The position numbers and the translations under genes are program-made. From positions 82,211-117,439 of the forward strand of contig CAUYUJ010020166.1 in assembly GCA_963575745.1 (NCBI GenBank): a stretch of DNA of 35,229 bases, in the 5' to 3' direction. This stretch comes from Prorocentrum cordatum (Eukaryota > Sar > Dinophyceae > Prorocentrales > Prorocentraceae). Below the pieces are notes generated by a model. That model was not told where the DNA came from and ran no database searches. It was given only the letters and a program-made list of their open reading frames with translations. Positions 18,098 through 26,612 of the stretch are shown here, in pieces. How positions within the stretch are numbered: position 1 is the first letter of the stretch; every line of letters starts with the position of its first letter.

Positions 18098-18297
18098 GGA
18101 GGGGGAGGAGGAGGAGGAGGAGGAGGAGGAGGAGGAGGAGGAGGAGGAGGAGGAGGAGGAGGAGGAGGAGAGGAGGAGGAGGAGGAGGAGGAGGAGGAGG
18201 AGGGGGAGGAGGAGGAGGAGAAGAGGAGGGGGAGGAGGAGGAGGGTAGGAGGAGGAGGAGGAGGAGGAGGAGGAGGAGGAGGAGGAGGAGGAGGGTA
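18098..18297 (+). repeat. (GGA)n microsatellite abutting the spliced leader
   Basis: About 200 bases of GGA with minor interruptions. On the LINE coding strand it is (TCC)n directly 5' of the SL; the final TCC merges with the SL's own TCC. Confidence 0.95.
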
Positions 18298-18349
18298 TGG
18301 AACCACCGGATCTGGGGCCCCCCGTCGACGGCGGCGACCCGCCGCCGCC

Positions 18350-18441
18350 GGCCAAGGAGGCGTGCGCCGCGGCGCCTTCCAGCCCACGGGCGGCACCATC
18401 TGCGCGAGCAGCGGCGCCCGCGCCCACACCTCGGGGGGAAG
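18350..18441 (-). pseudogene. C-terminal half of a split GWWFG-type domain
   Basis: The minus frame reads PEVWARAPLLAQMVPPVGWK then APRRT. It looks like the continuation (VWA ... PPxGWKxP) of the FWDTRDG...GWWFG segment at 19213-19126 on the same strand; similar combined motifs recur in dinoflagellate proteins as I remember them. The acceptor-like context CTTCCCCCCGAG precedes GTGTGG. After the Trp/Pro motif the frame runs into Pro/Ala-rich DNA and the (TCC)n tract, so the gene may be truncated by the LINE or the repeat. The function is unknown. Confidence 0.4.
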
Positions 18442-18448
18442 TGCGGAG

Positions 18449-18459
18449 GCCGCCGCCGC

Positions 18460-18491
<32 letters not shown>

Positions 18492-18543
18492 ACGTCGTCG
18501 TCGTCGTCGTGGGCGTCGTCGTCGACGTCGTCGTCGTCGTCGA

Positions 18544-18575
<32 letters not shown>

Positions 18576-18690
18576 TCCTTGCCGCCGTCGCCGTCGCCGC
18601 GGTCATCGCCGTCGCCGTCGCCTTGGCCGCCGTCGTCGTCGCCGTCGACGTCGTCGTCGTCAGCTTCGCCGTCGTCGTCGTCGAGGATCG
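18449..18690 (+). repeat. (GTC)n/(GCC)n microsatellite
   Basis: GTC and GCC trinucleotides with GAC interruptions, about 240 bases. It gives poly-Asp on the minus strand, an artefact. Confidence 0.9.
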
Positions 18691-18839
18691 AGCAAAAAAT
18701 CGCGCCGAAGTTTCTCGTCAGGCTTGGCATCCAGGGGGCCTGCTCCAGGCCCAAGGGCCTTACAAAAATCAAGCCAGGTTGAAAACCCAGCCAGGATGGG
18801 CCCTGGAAGGGGTCCAGGGACTCGCCGATGGGCGCCGAT

Positions 18840-19060
18840 GGGGCCGCCGACGGGCCGTCAGATGGCCGCCGAGGGCCACGCAAGAGCGGCGAAGGCCCGC
18901 CGATGGCCACCGAAGGGCCGCCGAAGCGCCATCCGATGGCCGCCGCAGAGCCGCTCGATGGCCGCCGAAGGGCCCGCCGAGAGTGCGCCGAAAAGCCGCC
19001 CGATGGCCGCGGAAGGGCCGCAGGGGAGCCGCAGGGGAGCCGCAGGAGGGCCGCCGAAGC
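18840..19060 (+). repeat. Degenerate GATGGCCGCCGAAGGGCC minisatellite
   Basis: Imperfect 18- to 33-base units around ATGGCC(A/G)CCGAAGGGCC repeat through this stretch. It lies between the two halves of the GWWFG domain, in a possible intron. Confidence 0.6.
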
Positions 19061-19110
19061 AACGTCGTGGCGGCGGCGACGACGGCGACGGCGGCTTTGG
19101 CGGGCCCGAG

Positions 19111-19252
19111 CTACCAGCGTCCCGCCGACGGAGTCCCCGAACCACCAGCCAGAGTTCTCCAGCCCGTCGCGGGTGTCCCAGAAGTAGATGAAGACCTTCG
19201 GCGCCCCGCCGCCGCCGCCTTCCTCCTTCTCCTCCTCCTTCCTTGCCTCCAT
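19111..19252 (-). pseudogene. N-terminal half of a split WDTRDG/GWWFG domain
   Basis: From ATG 19252 the minus frame reads an acidic/Gly linker and then APKVFIYFWDTRDGLENSG and WWFGDSVGGTLV. The aromatic-rich motif FWDxRDG...GWWFGxxVGG is distinctive and resembles a domain seen repeatedly in dinoflagellate predicted proteins (memory, not checked). After VGG the frame passes into degenerate repeats, while the expected continuation (VWA...PPVGWKAP) appears about 690 bases on at 18441. Either an intron with non-canonical borders or a repeat insertion splits the domain. No named function. Confidence 0.45.
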
Positions 19253-19368
19253 GACTTTTCATTATGAACAGCTCCTCACTTTCACCCCCGAAGGCTGCTT
19301 GAAAGGGCGGGCCAGGTGTTTCGCCTGAGCCTTCCTCACCACTTATGATCCAAATCTCCGCGGATTCG
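19253..19368. other. Unique spacer, nothing recognised
   Basis: No ORF or motif supported; it leads into the 83-bp array. Confidence 0.4.
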
Positions 19369-19699
19369 CGGATTGAGGGCAGGTCGTTTTCAAAATGTGG
19401 ATCTGGCCTGGGAGTCGCGCACGGTCGTCTTAATCATTTGCAAGATCTCACGGGTTGAGAGCGGGTGGATTTTAAAATGTGGCTCTCGTCTCAGCGCCGT
19501 GCACAGTCGTCTTCGAATTGTGCATGGGTTTCACGGCTTAAGGGCGGGTCGTTTTCAACATGTGGCTCTCGCCTTAGCGCCACGCGAATTCGTCGTAACC
19601 ATGTGCAAGATCTTCACGGATTGAGGGCGGGTGGTTTTCAACAGGTGCCTCTCGCCTTAGCGCCACGCGCAGTCGTCTCAAACATGTGCAAGAGCCTCA
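19369..19699 (+). repeat. 83-bp tandem repeat, four copies
   Basis: Units begin CGGATTGAGGGCGGGTSGTT at 19369, 19451, 19534 and 19617, with a last boundary at 19700, so the period is 82-83. Each holds GGCTCTCGCCTTAGCGCCACG and ends near GTGCAAGATCTTCA. Divergence is 15-30% between units. Non-coding in appearance. Confidence 0.85.
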
Positions 19700-20266
19700 C
19701 GGATCCTCATGGTCAGCCTATCCTAAACTGTGCTTGGCAATGACTCCGGACTGCCAGGGCGCAACACCTACGCTGAGTCGCGATGCTGAAGTCCCAAGAC
19801 TGGCGTGCTGGCACGGTTCAGGACCGCCAAGACGCAACCGTCGGGTTCATTCGTGGCGTTGAATTCCCGACACTGGTGTTCGGGCTCGCTTCAGGATCTT
19901 CACACAGTTGTCTCCTAACGGGAGACTTCCTTCAGTGGACACGAATGCTTGTAGGGGCCGATGGAGACGGATATAGGGGGAAGGGTTGATTCTAACATCG
20001 TTGATGAATCTTGGGTTTGCACTCGCCCTCCTCGTCCTTCTCACTCGAGGTTCGCCGTTTCCTCGTCTTCGGGGGGGCCCCAACCTGTCGCCACGGCTGG
20101 ACGCGGCTCGTGGAGCTGGCCTTGATAGTTCTTCGTCTGCACGGTCCCTTCTCGTCGCTGCGGCAGGCACCGCTCTAAAAATCTGAGGACAGATTTCGAA
20201 CGGAACTCCGACCTCTCGCCGTCGTCGTGGACCTACCGACCGGTCGAGGCTCGATCGATACACGTC
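19700..20266. other. Unique non-coding stretch
   Basis: I see no supported gene. A weak 75-77 bp duplication is visible (CCAAGACTGGCGTGCTGGCAC at about 19795 against CCGACACTGGTGTTCGGGCTC at about 19868, each ending TTCAGGA). The rest is unremarkable. Confidence 0.4.
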
Positions 20267-20314
20267 GTTCATTTCTGATCGTGCTCATTTCTAAGTGTGC
20301 TCGCTTCTAATTGT
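20267..20314 (+). repeat. 16-bp tandem repeat, three copies
   Basis: GTTCATTTCTGATCGT, GCTCATTTCTAAGTGT and GCTCGCTTCTAATTGT lie head to tail with exact 16-base spacing. Confidence 0.8.
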
Positions 20315-20363
20315 TCCTGGCCCCCTGGCGGCCAGGAAGAGGCCCAGGATAGGACAATTAGAA
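20305..20363. other. Imperfect hairpin
   Basis: TTCTAATTGT (20305-20314) pairs with ACAATTAGAA (20354-20363), and TTCCTGGCC (20314-20322) with GGCCAGGAA (20330-20338). A 15-base bulge with GGCCCAGG sits on the right arm. It could be a small foldback remnant or an RNA structure. Confidence 0.6.
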
Positions 20364-20559
20364 ATGAAAGGATCTTGGCCCCAAAAAAATTAAGAACCTT
20401 CGAAGAATTGCATTATCCCAGTGCGGCCCTACCTAGGAGTTGGAGCACTTAGGAAAGCAACATCTACATCTACACCGACAGCTACATTTACGTATTCACC
20501 TACATCTACACCTGCACATACATCTTCGTTGCCTTTGATTTTGCTTATGCCGTTGCCTT

Positions 20560-21015
20560 TGCCTTTGCCTATGCTATGCTGTGCTACGCCGTGCTACGCT
20601 ATGCTATGCTGCGCTGTGCTATGATATGCTGCGATATGCTATACTATGCTGTGATGCGCTATGACATGCTATGCTATTATATGCTATGATATGCTATGCT
20701 ATGCTATGCTATGCTGCGCTGCGCTGTGCTATTCTAAGCTGAGCTATGCTATGATATGCTGCGCTATGCTATGTTATGCTAAGCTATGCTATGCTAAGCT
20801 ATGCTATGCTATGCTGCGCTATGCAATGCTGCGCTATGCTGTGCTATGATATGATATGCTATGCTATGCTATGCTAATGCTGCGCTGCGCTAAGCTAAAC
20901 TGATCTAGGCTAAGCTAAGCTAAGCTAAGCTGAGCTAGGCAAGGCTAGGCTAGGCTAAGCTAAGCTAGGCTAGGCTAAGCTAAGCTAAGATGAGATAAAC
21001 ATTGCTAAGCTAAGG
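20560..21015 (+). repeat. Pentanucleotide array (TGCTA)n to (GCTAA/GCTAG)n
   Basis: About 450 bases of degenerate 5-mers: CTATG/TGCTA units to about 20880, then GCTAA and GCTAG units to about 21015. Period 5 is clear despite substitutions. The plus frames give Met-Leu-Cys-Tyr repeats with no biological meaning. Confidence 0.9.
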
Positions 21016-21244
21016 GGACGTCACTGGGGAAACCGCGGGGCGGATGCCGGGGGAACCGCCCGGGGCGAGCCCCACTGCACGGCACCTTTAAGATACACGG
21101 TAAGAACCCTTCTGGGCAGAGCCTAGGTCGGGAAAAATGAACAATGTGTAATGGTTTTCTCCGGGCGGCCTCAGAGATTCAGGGCCACGGGGCCCTCGCA
21201 AACGGCTCCACGACGGCGCGGTCCCCCCCTTCGGGGACCCATTG
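21016..21244. other. Non-coding spacer
   Basis: GC-rich unique sequence; no supported gene or RNA. Confidence 0.4.
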
Positions 21245-21248
21245 TCGC

Positions 21249-21298
<50 letters not shown>

Positions 21299-21360
21299 TC
21301 GTCGACGTCGTCGTCGTCCCCCTCCTCCTCCGCCACCTCCTCCTCCTCCTTCTCCCCCCC
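21245..21360 (+). repeat. (GTC)n then (CTC)n microsatellites
   Basis: GTC repeats from 21245 to about 21320, followed by CTC-rich DNA to 21360. Confidence 0.9.
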
Positions 21361-21838
21361 CTTTCGAGGGGGGAGCTCAGGTTGCTGGGCAGGAGCGTCC
21401 GTGTCGTCGTCCTCCTCCACCGGACGGAAACGAGGAGGTGCAGGAGGAGGAGGAGGAGCAGGAGGAGGGAATTGGTAATAGTGGGGAAACACAAAGGCCA
21501 AGGCAAAACCGGATCGAAGAAAAAAAAGAGGAATGCGGCACCGACAGAGGGCAACCGGAAGGAGGAACGTCAGGACAACGGGACGGAAGAGGCCAGACGG
21601 GCGCCCCCCGGCTGGAGCCGGATGCAAAAGACAAGGTAGCCAAAGGAAGGGGCCACCCAAGAGGAACCACACCACAAAAACCCGAAGAGTGCACAACGGA
21701 AAAGGGGGCCCCAACGACACGCCTGGACCCAGGGAGCAGCAGGGCGACCAGCAGCAAGAGGGCTCGAACTCGGGAGTACGATCAGACACTATCAGACACG
21801 AGCTAGAGGGCCAAGGTCCAAGCACCAGAGGAGGTAGT
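21361..21838. other. Hydrophilic open frames, no recognised gene
   Basis: The plus frame to 21806 is Lys/Arg/Gln/Pro-rich and ends SSKRARTREYDQTLSDTS. Low complexity makes it weak. It may be the N-terminal part of the coiled-coil remnant that follows. Confidence 0.3.
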
Positions 21839-22115
21839 ATGTCGACGTCGGAGCTGGCGCAGGTCACACTGCAGAACTTCGGTTAAAGACGATGTACGAC
21901 AAGGTCGGCCAGATCAAAACAGTGCTGAAGGAGACCCAGGAGTAAACTTCGAAATGGAGTGGGAACTCCGCAAGGCGATGGCGCAGAAGGAGGACAGCCC
22001 GAACGCCAGCGAAGATCAGAAGGCCGCAGACACCGCGGCGCTCAACTATCACGACAAAAGGCTCGACGTCATCATAGAGGACGTTCTCAATATCAGAGCC
22101 TCATGCTGGAGAAAA
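21839..22115 (+). pseudogene. Coiled-coil coding remnant, left part
   Basis: Three consecutive pieces in different plus frames read like one charged helical protein: MSTSELAQVTLQNFG, MYDKVGQIKTVLKETQE and NFEMEWELRKAMAQKEDS. The last continues with NASEDQKAADTAALNYHDKR and LDVIIEDVLNIRA. Stops and frame changes between them suggest decay. Codon use and the heptad-like pattern differ from the Gly/Pro/Arg-rich background. I do not recognise the protein; a LINE ORF1-like coiled coil is one option. It is followed by minus-strand retroelement remains. Confidence 0.4.
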
Positions 22116-22139
22116 GTTACTTCGCGTAGGGCGAGGTGG

Positions 22140-23490
22140 CATTCAGCTCTGGGGAAGAGACGACGCAGTACAACGCGCCCTGGGGCCTAGGAGGACGAGG
22201 AAAGCTGGGTGGCGCAGTTGTCTTACCATCCGACGCGCGCCCTGTGGCAGAGAGGAGGAGGAGGGGGAGGGTGGAAAACGCGCCCGCCAAAAGGGCGCCG
22301 GCTGCGGCCGCTCCCGCCGCCGCGTCGCCCTCGCGGGAGGCGCGCCACATGCGCCCTCTGGCCGTCCAGCGCCGGCAAGCGCGAGGCTGGCGGGCGCCGT
22401 TGCCGTCGTTGGCCGTCAGCACGGCCAGATCCACGGTTGCCAACGCGCGCCGCGTTGCGTCGGAGCGAGCCGCTTCATGCCGCGCGCGCACCCTGGGTGG
22501 AACGCGGGAGGTGGCAAGCGGGCCCTGGCCGCCCCGCCAGCGAGGCCGTCAGCGGTTGCGTTGCCAGCGACGTCCTCCGGGGAGACTCCCCGTTGGCGGG
22601 CGGCCGCGGCGTCCAAATGCGCCTTGACCCACCGTTCACGTACAGCGCCGCTGGGGCAATGAGGGGCAACGCGCTCCCACAGATCCGCGCGCGCCCACTC
22701 CGCGGGGCTCTACCCATCGCGGATCGCGGATGAACCGCCGCGGCGAGCTCCGCCTGCTGAGCCAGTGCGCGCCGCCCACCAGCCCACAGTGCTCGACGAG
22801 ACCCGTCGCGCCCGCCGCCTCGAGCCGGACCCCCCAGCCCGCTCTCGCACGCAGCGTGTCGCATGGCGGGGCGCAGGCCCCGTCGGTCCAGGCGCGCGCC
22901 CTGGCTCTCAGAGCCCTCTCCTGCCTCTGCTCCTCGGTCAGGGGGGCGCCGTCCTCGTCGTCGTCGGCCGCGGGCCCTGGGGCAGCACCCCGGCACTGCC
23001 ACAGGAGGTGTTCCAAGCCCTCTGGCGCCACACCGCAGCGGGGGCACAACACTGGCTGGCCCCACTTCGCGGCCACCGTCTCGGTCAGCACGCTCCCGAA
23101 AATCAGGGCGCGGAGTGCCCCTGCAGCATCGGGCGCCAGCGCGCGCCGCTGACCAGCAGCCGCCGCGCGTCCCACAATGCCGCCCGCGACGTGCCGGTAG
23201 GCCACGCGCCTCTCCGCCAGCAAACGCGCCTCGCGCAGGGACCGCGCTCCGAACAGCACGGCGCGGGTGTCTGGCAGACACTGATCGGCGGGGCGCCGGC
23301 CTGTAGGTGGCGGCGCTCCACCCGGTCCAGCATTCGATGTTTGCGCCCAAGTGCAGCCCCGCCACGTCCTGGAGGGCGGCGGAGATGGGCCCGAACCCGT
23401 GTGGCGCACGTTTGGCAGAAAAGGGACGAGAGCAAACGGGTGTCGCCTGAGGGCCTGAGATCTGGGCAGCACCCGACCCGCACAATGAGA
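22140..23490 (-). pseudogene. Broken zf-RVT / RNase H fragment of a retroelement
   Basis: Minus frames give, in order, ARSLREARLLAERRVAYRHV, the zinc motif LCPRCGVAPEGLEHLLWQC (about 23055-23000) and an acidic linker. RNase H pieces follow: ARAWTDGACAPP (about 22890) with AGWGV; in a second frame QQAELAAAV; in a third frame RWVKAHLDAAAARQRGVSP and GNATADGLAG (about 22565-22540). CxxC...HxxxxC after RT and RNase H with TDGA and GNxxAD are typical of LINE and plant-type retrotransposon C-termini. At least two frameshifts disrupt RNase H, and no RT core is present, so this is a dead 3' fragment. It differs from the LINE at 12730-18097, which has no RNase H, so it belongs to another family. Confidence 0.65.
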
Positions 23491-23499
23491 AGACGTGGA

Positions 23500-23815
23500 A
23501 CCCCTTGGGATGGCAGAGCCGGCAGGAAGAGGACGAACGGACCGCCAACGACGGGAGCATCGAGATCGAGGAGATCCAGGAGACGCTATAGAAATACCGC
23601 ATGGTCAGCCCGACGAGCCAGATGCGCGAGAAGCTTCTGCAGGCGAAGAGCGACTACCAGGACATGAAGGAAACCACTGACAATGAGAAGGGCTAGCGTC
23701 TAGCGCGGTGAAGGCCATCACCAAACGGATCGAGAAAACGAGCATGACCGAGAAGACCGCTAATGAGAATAACAGCGAGGGTGGCAAGCAAAACGAGACC
23801 ATATGCAAGTAGTAG
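23500..23815 (+). pseudogene. Coiled-coil coding remnant, right part
   Basis: The plus frame reads EEDERTANDGSIEIEEIQET, a stop, then KYRMVSPTSQMREKLLQAKS and DYQDMKETTDNEKG, a stop, then AVKAITKRIEKTSMTEKTAN and ENNSEGGKQNETICK. The charged, Glu/Lys/Thr-rich helical character matches the remnant at 21839-22115 across the intervening minus-strand retroelement fragment. The two may be halves of one plus-strand gene interrupted by that insertion. No family recognised. Confidence 0.35.
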
Positions 23816-24046
23816 AAGTGGGGCCTGAGATCTGTTGACCGCTATAAGAGCTCCACAAAGCCCCATGTACCCCAATTGATCTACCATGGTAACGGACCCA
23901 ACGGACCCACAAGAAGCTGAATGGCTCGAAAGACCCGGCAAGAAGGCCCTCGGTCGAGTAACGCAAGCACAAGCGGGCGGGCGAACGAAAACTGGGTGGT
24001 ATACTACGGTGCGACGATGCATTTCCGGCGGGTACCACCAACTATT
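23816..24046. other. Spacer before the inverted repeat
   Basis: No supported gene. Confidence 0.4.
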
Positions 24047-24592
24047 CCGACGGAAGGACCCTGCATGAGAATCCGTTCAGCTTGCCAGTGCCCTTTTTTC
24101 CTTCTCGCCCTGACGGAGACTCTTCTCTCGCCCGCCGTTCTGCCCCGACCTACTCCCCTTCCTTCTATTTATCCTGCTCCTCCTCCTCCTCGTCCTCCAC
24201 TCCCACCTCATCATCACCCCCTCCCTACCCCTTCCCCGTCCTCGTCCTTCCCCTGCTTCTTTTTCGCGCGTTCCTCCCCTTCCCCCAGGTCGGGGCAAGC
24301 AAATCGATGTTCCTCGGTGCCGTCGCCGCCGCGGCCAGAGCGCGCGCATTCCCCGACGGCTGGTTCGCGAAGCCTTTGGGGCAACCCCGCGGGCCGCTGG
24401 GGCGCGGGGGCAGGCGGTCGGGACAGCCCCGCGGGCCAAGCCGTTGGGACAGCCCCGCGGGCTCCGAGCGGGGCGCAGCCGCGCTCTGTCGGGAGGCAGC
24501 ATGAACCCAAGCTCCGCTCTCTTGTCGAACTCCAGGAGCGCCTTCCGCGAGGAAGCCGGCGGCCCGCGCTCCAGAAACTCGTGCGAGGCGCG
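24047..24592 (+). repeat. Left arm of a large inverted repeat
   Basis: It is the reverse complement of about 24880-25469 with small differences. On the minus strand it reads HEFLERGPPASSRKALLEFD and then KRAELGFMLPP, the same protein segment as in the right arm on plus. This arm lacks 36 bases present in the right arm (EAEQLAAE region), flanked there by GCGGAG on both sides. Confidence 0.85.
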
Positions 24593-24596
24593 GGCT

Positions 24597-25020
24597 TGGA
24601 GCTTGCTGATGCTCAAGCTCAGCGAGGAGGAGTTCACGTGGCAGAGCTCGGGGTCGCACACCGCGCGCCGCTCGGGGTTCACTCTGACTCACGCGTGCTA
24701 CCTCACCTCCACGCTGTCGCAGGGCCAGTCGCTCCGCAAGGGCGTCACCATCGCCTGCGCGAGGGACGAGGACGCTGGCCGCACGGGCATGTCGGACGAC
24801 CAGTGGTGGCTGCACCTCTACGTGATGCTCTCCCGCGCCACGTGCATGCGGAACATGCTGATCCTGCGGCCGCCCTCGCGCGAGTTTCCTGGAACGCGGG
24901 CCGCCGGCTTCCTTGCGGAAGGCGCTCCTGGAGCTCGACAAGAGAGCGGAGACGTCCAGGGATGAGGCCGAGCAGCTCGCCGCGGAGCTTGGGTTCATGC
25001 TGCCTCCCGCCAGAGCGCGG
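24597..25020 (+). pseudogene. C-terminal fragment of an SF1 (UvrD/Pif1-like) helicase
   Basis: The plus frame reads LTSTLSQGQSLRKGVTIACA, WWLHLYVMLSRATCMRNMLI and LRPPSREF. TxxxSQGQxL and LYVMLSRA correspond to the motif V/VI region of superfamily 1 DNA helicases (Pif1/UvrD C-terminal fold), with the motif VI arginine present. At about 24890 one extra base (TTTCCTGG for TTTCTGG) shifts the frame, and the protein continues as LERGPPASLRKALLELDKRA, ETSRDEAEQLAAELGFML. The inverted left arm keeps the unshifted reading, which exposes the indel. The ATPase N-terminal half is missing. The origin could be a Helitron, another mobile helicase, or a host gene. Confidence 0.55.
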
Positions 25021-25469
25021 CTGCGCCCCGCTCGGAGCCCGCGGGGTTGTCCCAACGGCTTGGCCCGCGGGGCTGTCCCGACCGCCTGCCCCCGCGCCCC
25101 AGCAGCCCGCGGGGTTGCCCCAAAGGCTTCGCGACACAGCCGTCGGGGAATGCGCGCGCTCTGGCCGCGGCGGACCCGGCGCCGAGAGAAATCGATTTGC
25201 TTGCCCCGACCAGTGGGGAGGGGAGGAGCGCGCGAAGAAGAAGCAGGGGAAGGACGAGGACGGGGAAGGGGTAGGGAGGGGGTGATGATGAGGAGGGAGT
25301 GGAGGAGGAGGAGGAGGAGGAGGAGGAGGAGGAGGAGGAGGAGAAATAGAAGGAGGGGGAGTAGGTGAAGGCAGAACAACGGGCGAGAGGAGAGTGTCCG
25401 TCAGTGCGAGGAAGAAAAAGGGTAAGGACAAGGCAAACAGATTCCCATGCGGGGTCCTTCCGCCGGAGT
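24880..25469 (+). repeat. Right arm of a large inverted repeat
   Basis: Partner of 24047-24592. It includes the helicase C-terminal codons, GGGACAGCCCCGCGGG-type short repeats, and a (GGA)n tract (25298-25342) mirrored as CTC in the left arm. The loop of about 290 bases between the arms holds helicase motifs V/VI. Confidence 0.85.
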
Positions 25470-25480
25470 AATTACAAGTT

Positions 25481-26199
25481 GCCGATGACCCGCTCGGATT
25501 ACCAACATGAAGTGCGGGACCCATAGGGAGGGGGCTCCCGCCTGAGACTTCCTCACAGTTCACTCACAGACGAGGCTCCCGCTTGATACTTCTTCCAAAT
25601 TCAGGCCTGGGGCGCCCAAAAGTGACGACAGTTACAGGTTGCCGATGACCCGCTCGGATTACCAACATAAAATGCGGGACCCATAGGGAGGGGGCTCCCC
25701 CCTGAGACTTCCTCACAATTCGCGCACAAACGAGGCTCCCGCTTGTTACTTCTTCCAAAGCCAGGCCTGAGGAGCCCAAGCGTGGCGACAGTTACAAGTT
25801 GCCGATGACCCGCTCGGATTACCAACATGAAGTGCGTGCGTGACCCATAGGGAGGGGGCTCCCGCCTGAGACTGCCTCACAATCCACTGACAGACGAGGC
25901 TCCCGCTTGATACTTCTTCCAAATTCATGCCTGAGGAGCACAAACATGACAAGAGTTACAGGTTGCCGATGCCCCGCTCGGATTACCAACATGAAGTGCG
26001 GGACCCATGGGGAGGGGGCTCCCGCCTGAGACTTCCTCACACTCCACTCACCGACGAGGCTCCCCCTTGATACTTCCTCCAAATTCAAGTCTGAGGAGCC
26101 CAAAAGTGACGACAGTTACAGGTTGCCGACGACCCGCTCGGATTACCAACATGAAGTGCGGGACCCATAGGGAGGGGGCTTCCGCCTGAGACTTCCTCG
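25481..26199 (+). repeat. 160-bp tandem repeat, five copies (last partial)
   Basis: Units start GCCGATGACCCGCTCGGATT at 25481, 25641, 25801, 25965 and 26125: period 160, once 164 because of a GTGC duplication near 25834. Identity between units is high (about 90%), so it is a young satellite-like array. No coding sense; it starts just beyond the right arm of the inverted repeat. Confidence 0.9.
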
Positions 26200-26214
26200 G
26201 GTGACATAAGCGTG

Positions 26215-26287
26215 TGACGGTGATGAGTGAGTGAGTAAGTGAGTGAGTGAGAGAGTGGGTGGGTGGGTGGGTGGGTGGGTGGGTGAA
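26215..26287 (+). repeat. (GTGA)n then (GGGT)n microsatellite
   Basis: Tetranucleotide GAGT units, then seven GGGT units. Confidence 0.9.
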
Positions 26288-26511
26288 TGAGTGATGATGA
26301 TGATGATGAGTGGTGATGAGTGCGATGATGATGATGGTGGTGGTGATGATGATGATGACGATGCTGATACTGATGCTGATGCTGATGCTTATACTGATGC
26401 TGATGCTGATGATGATGATGATGCTGATGCTGATGCTGATGATGATGCTAATGATGATGATGATGATAGTGATGGTGATGGTGATGATGGTGATGATGCT
26501 GCTGATGCTAC

Positions 26512-26610
<99 letters not shown>

Positions 26611-26612
26611 GA
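26288..26612 (+). repeat. (GAT)n microsatellite
   Basis: GAT with GCT, ACT and GGT interruptions, ending in a pure run from about 26515. Poly-Asp/Met frames are artefacts. Confidence 0.95.

Noticed and set aside
16800-19252. Treating the 2437-codon minus frame from 19252 as a single protein
   Set aside because: It joins the GWWFG half-domain, microsatellites, a wrong-frame reading of ORF1, true ORF2 and the N-gap. Only the part below 16741 is ORF2.
17723-19267. Long plus-strand ORF (514 codons)
   Set aside because: It runs antisense to LINE ORF1 and through GGA and GTC microsatellites; its composition is repeat-derived with no domain.
20421-20849. Met/Cys/Tyr/Leu-rich small ORFs
   Set aside because: Period-5 repeat translation only.
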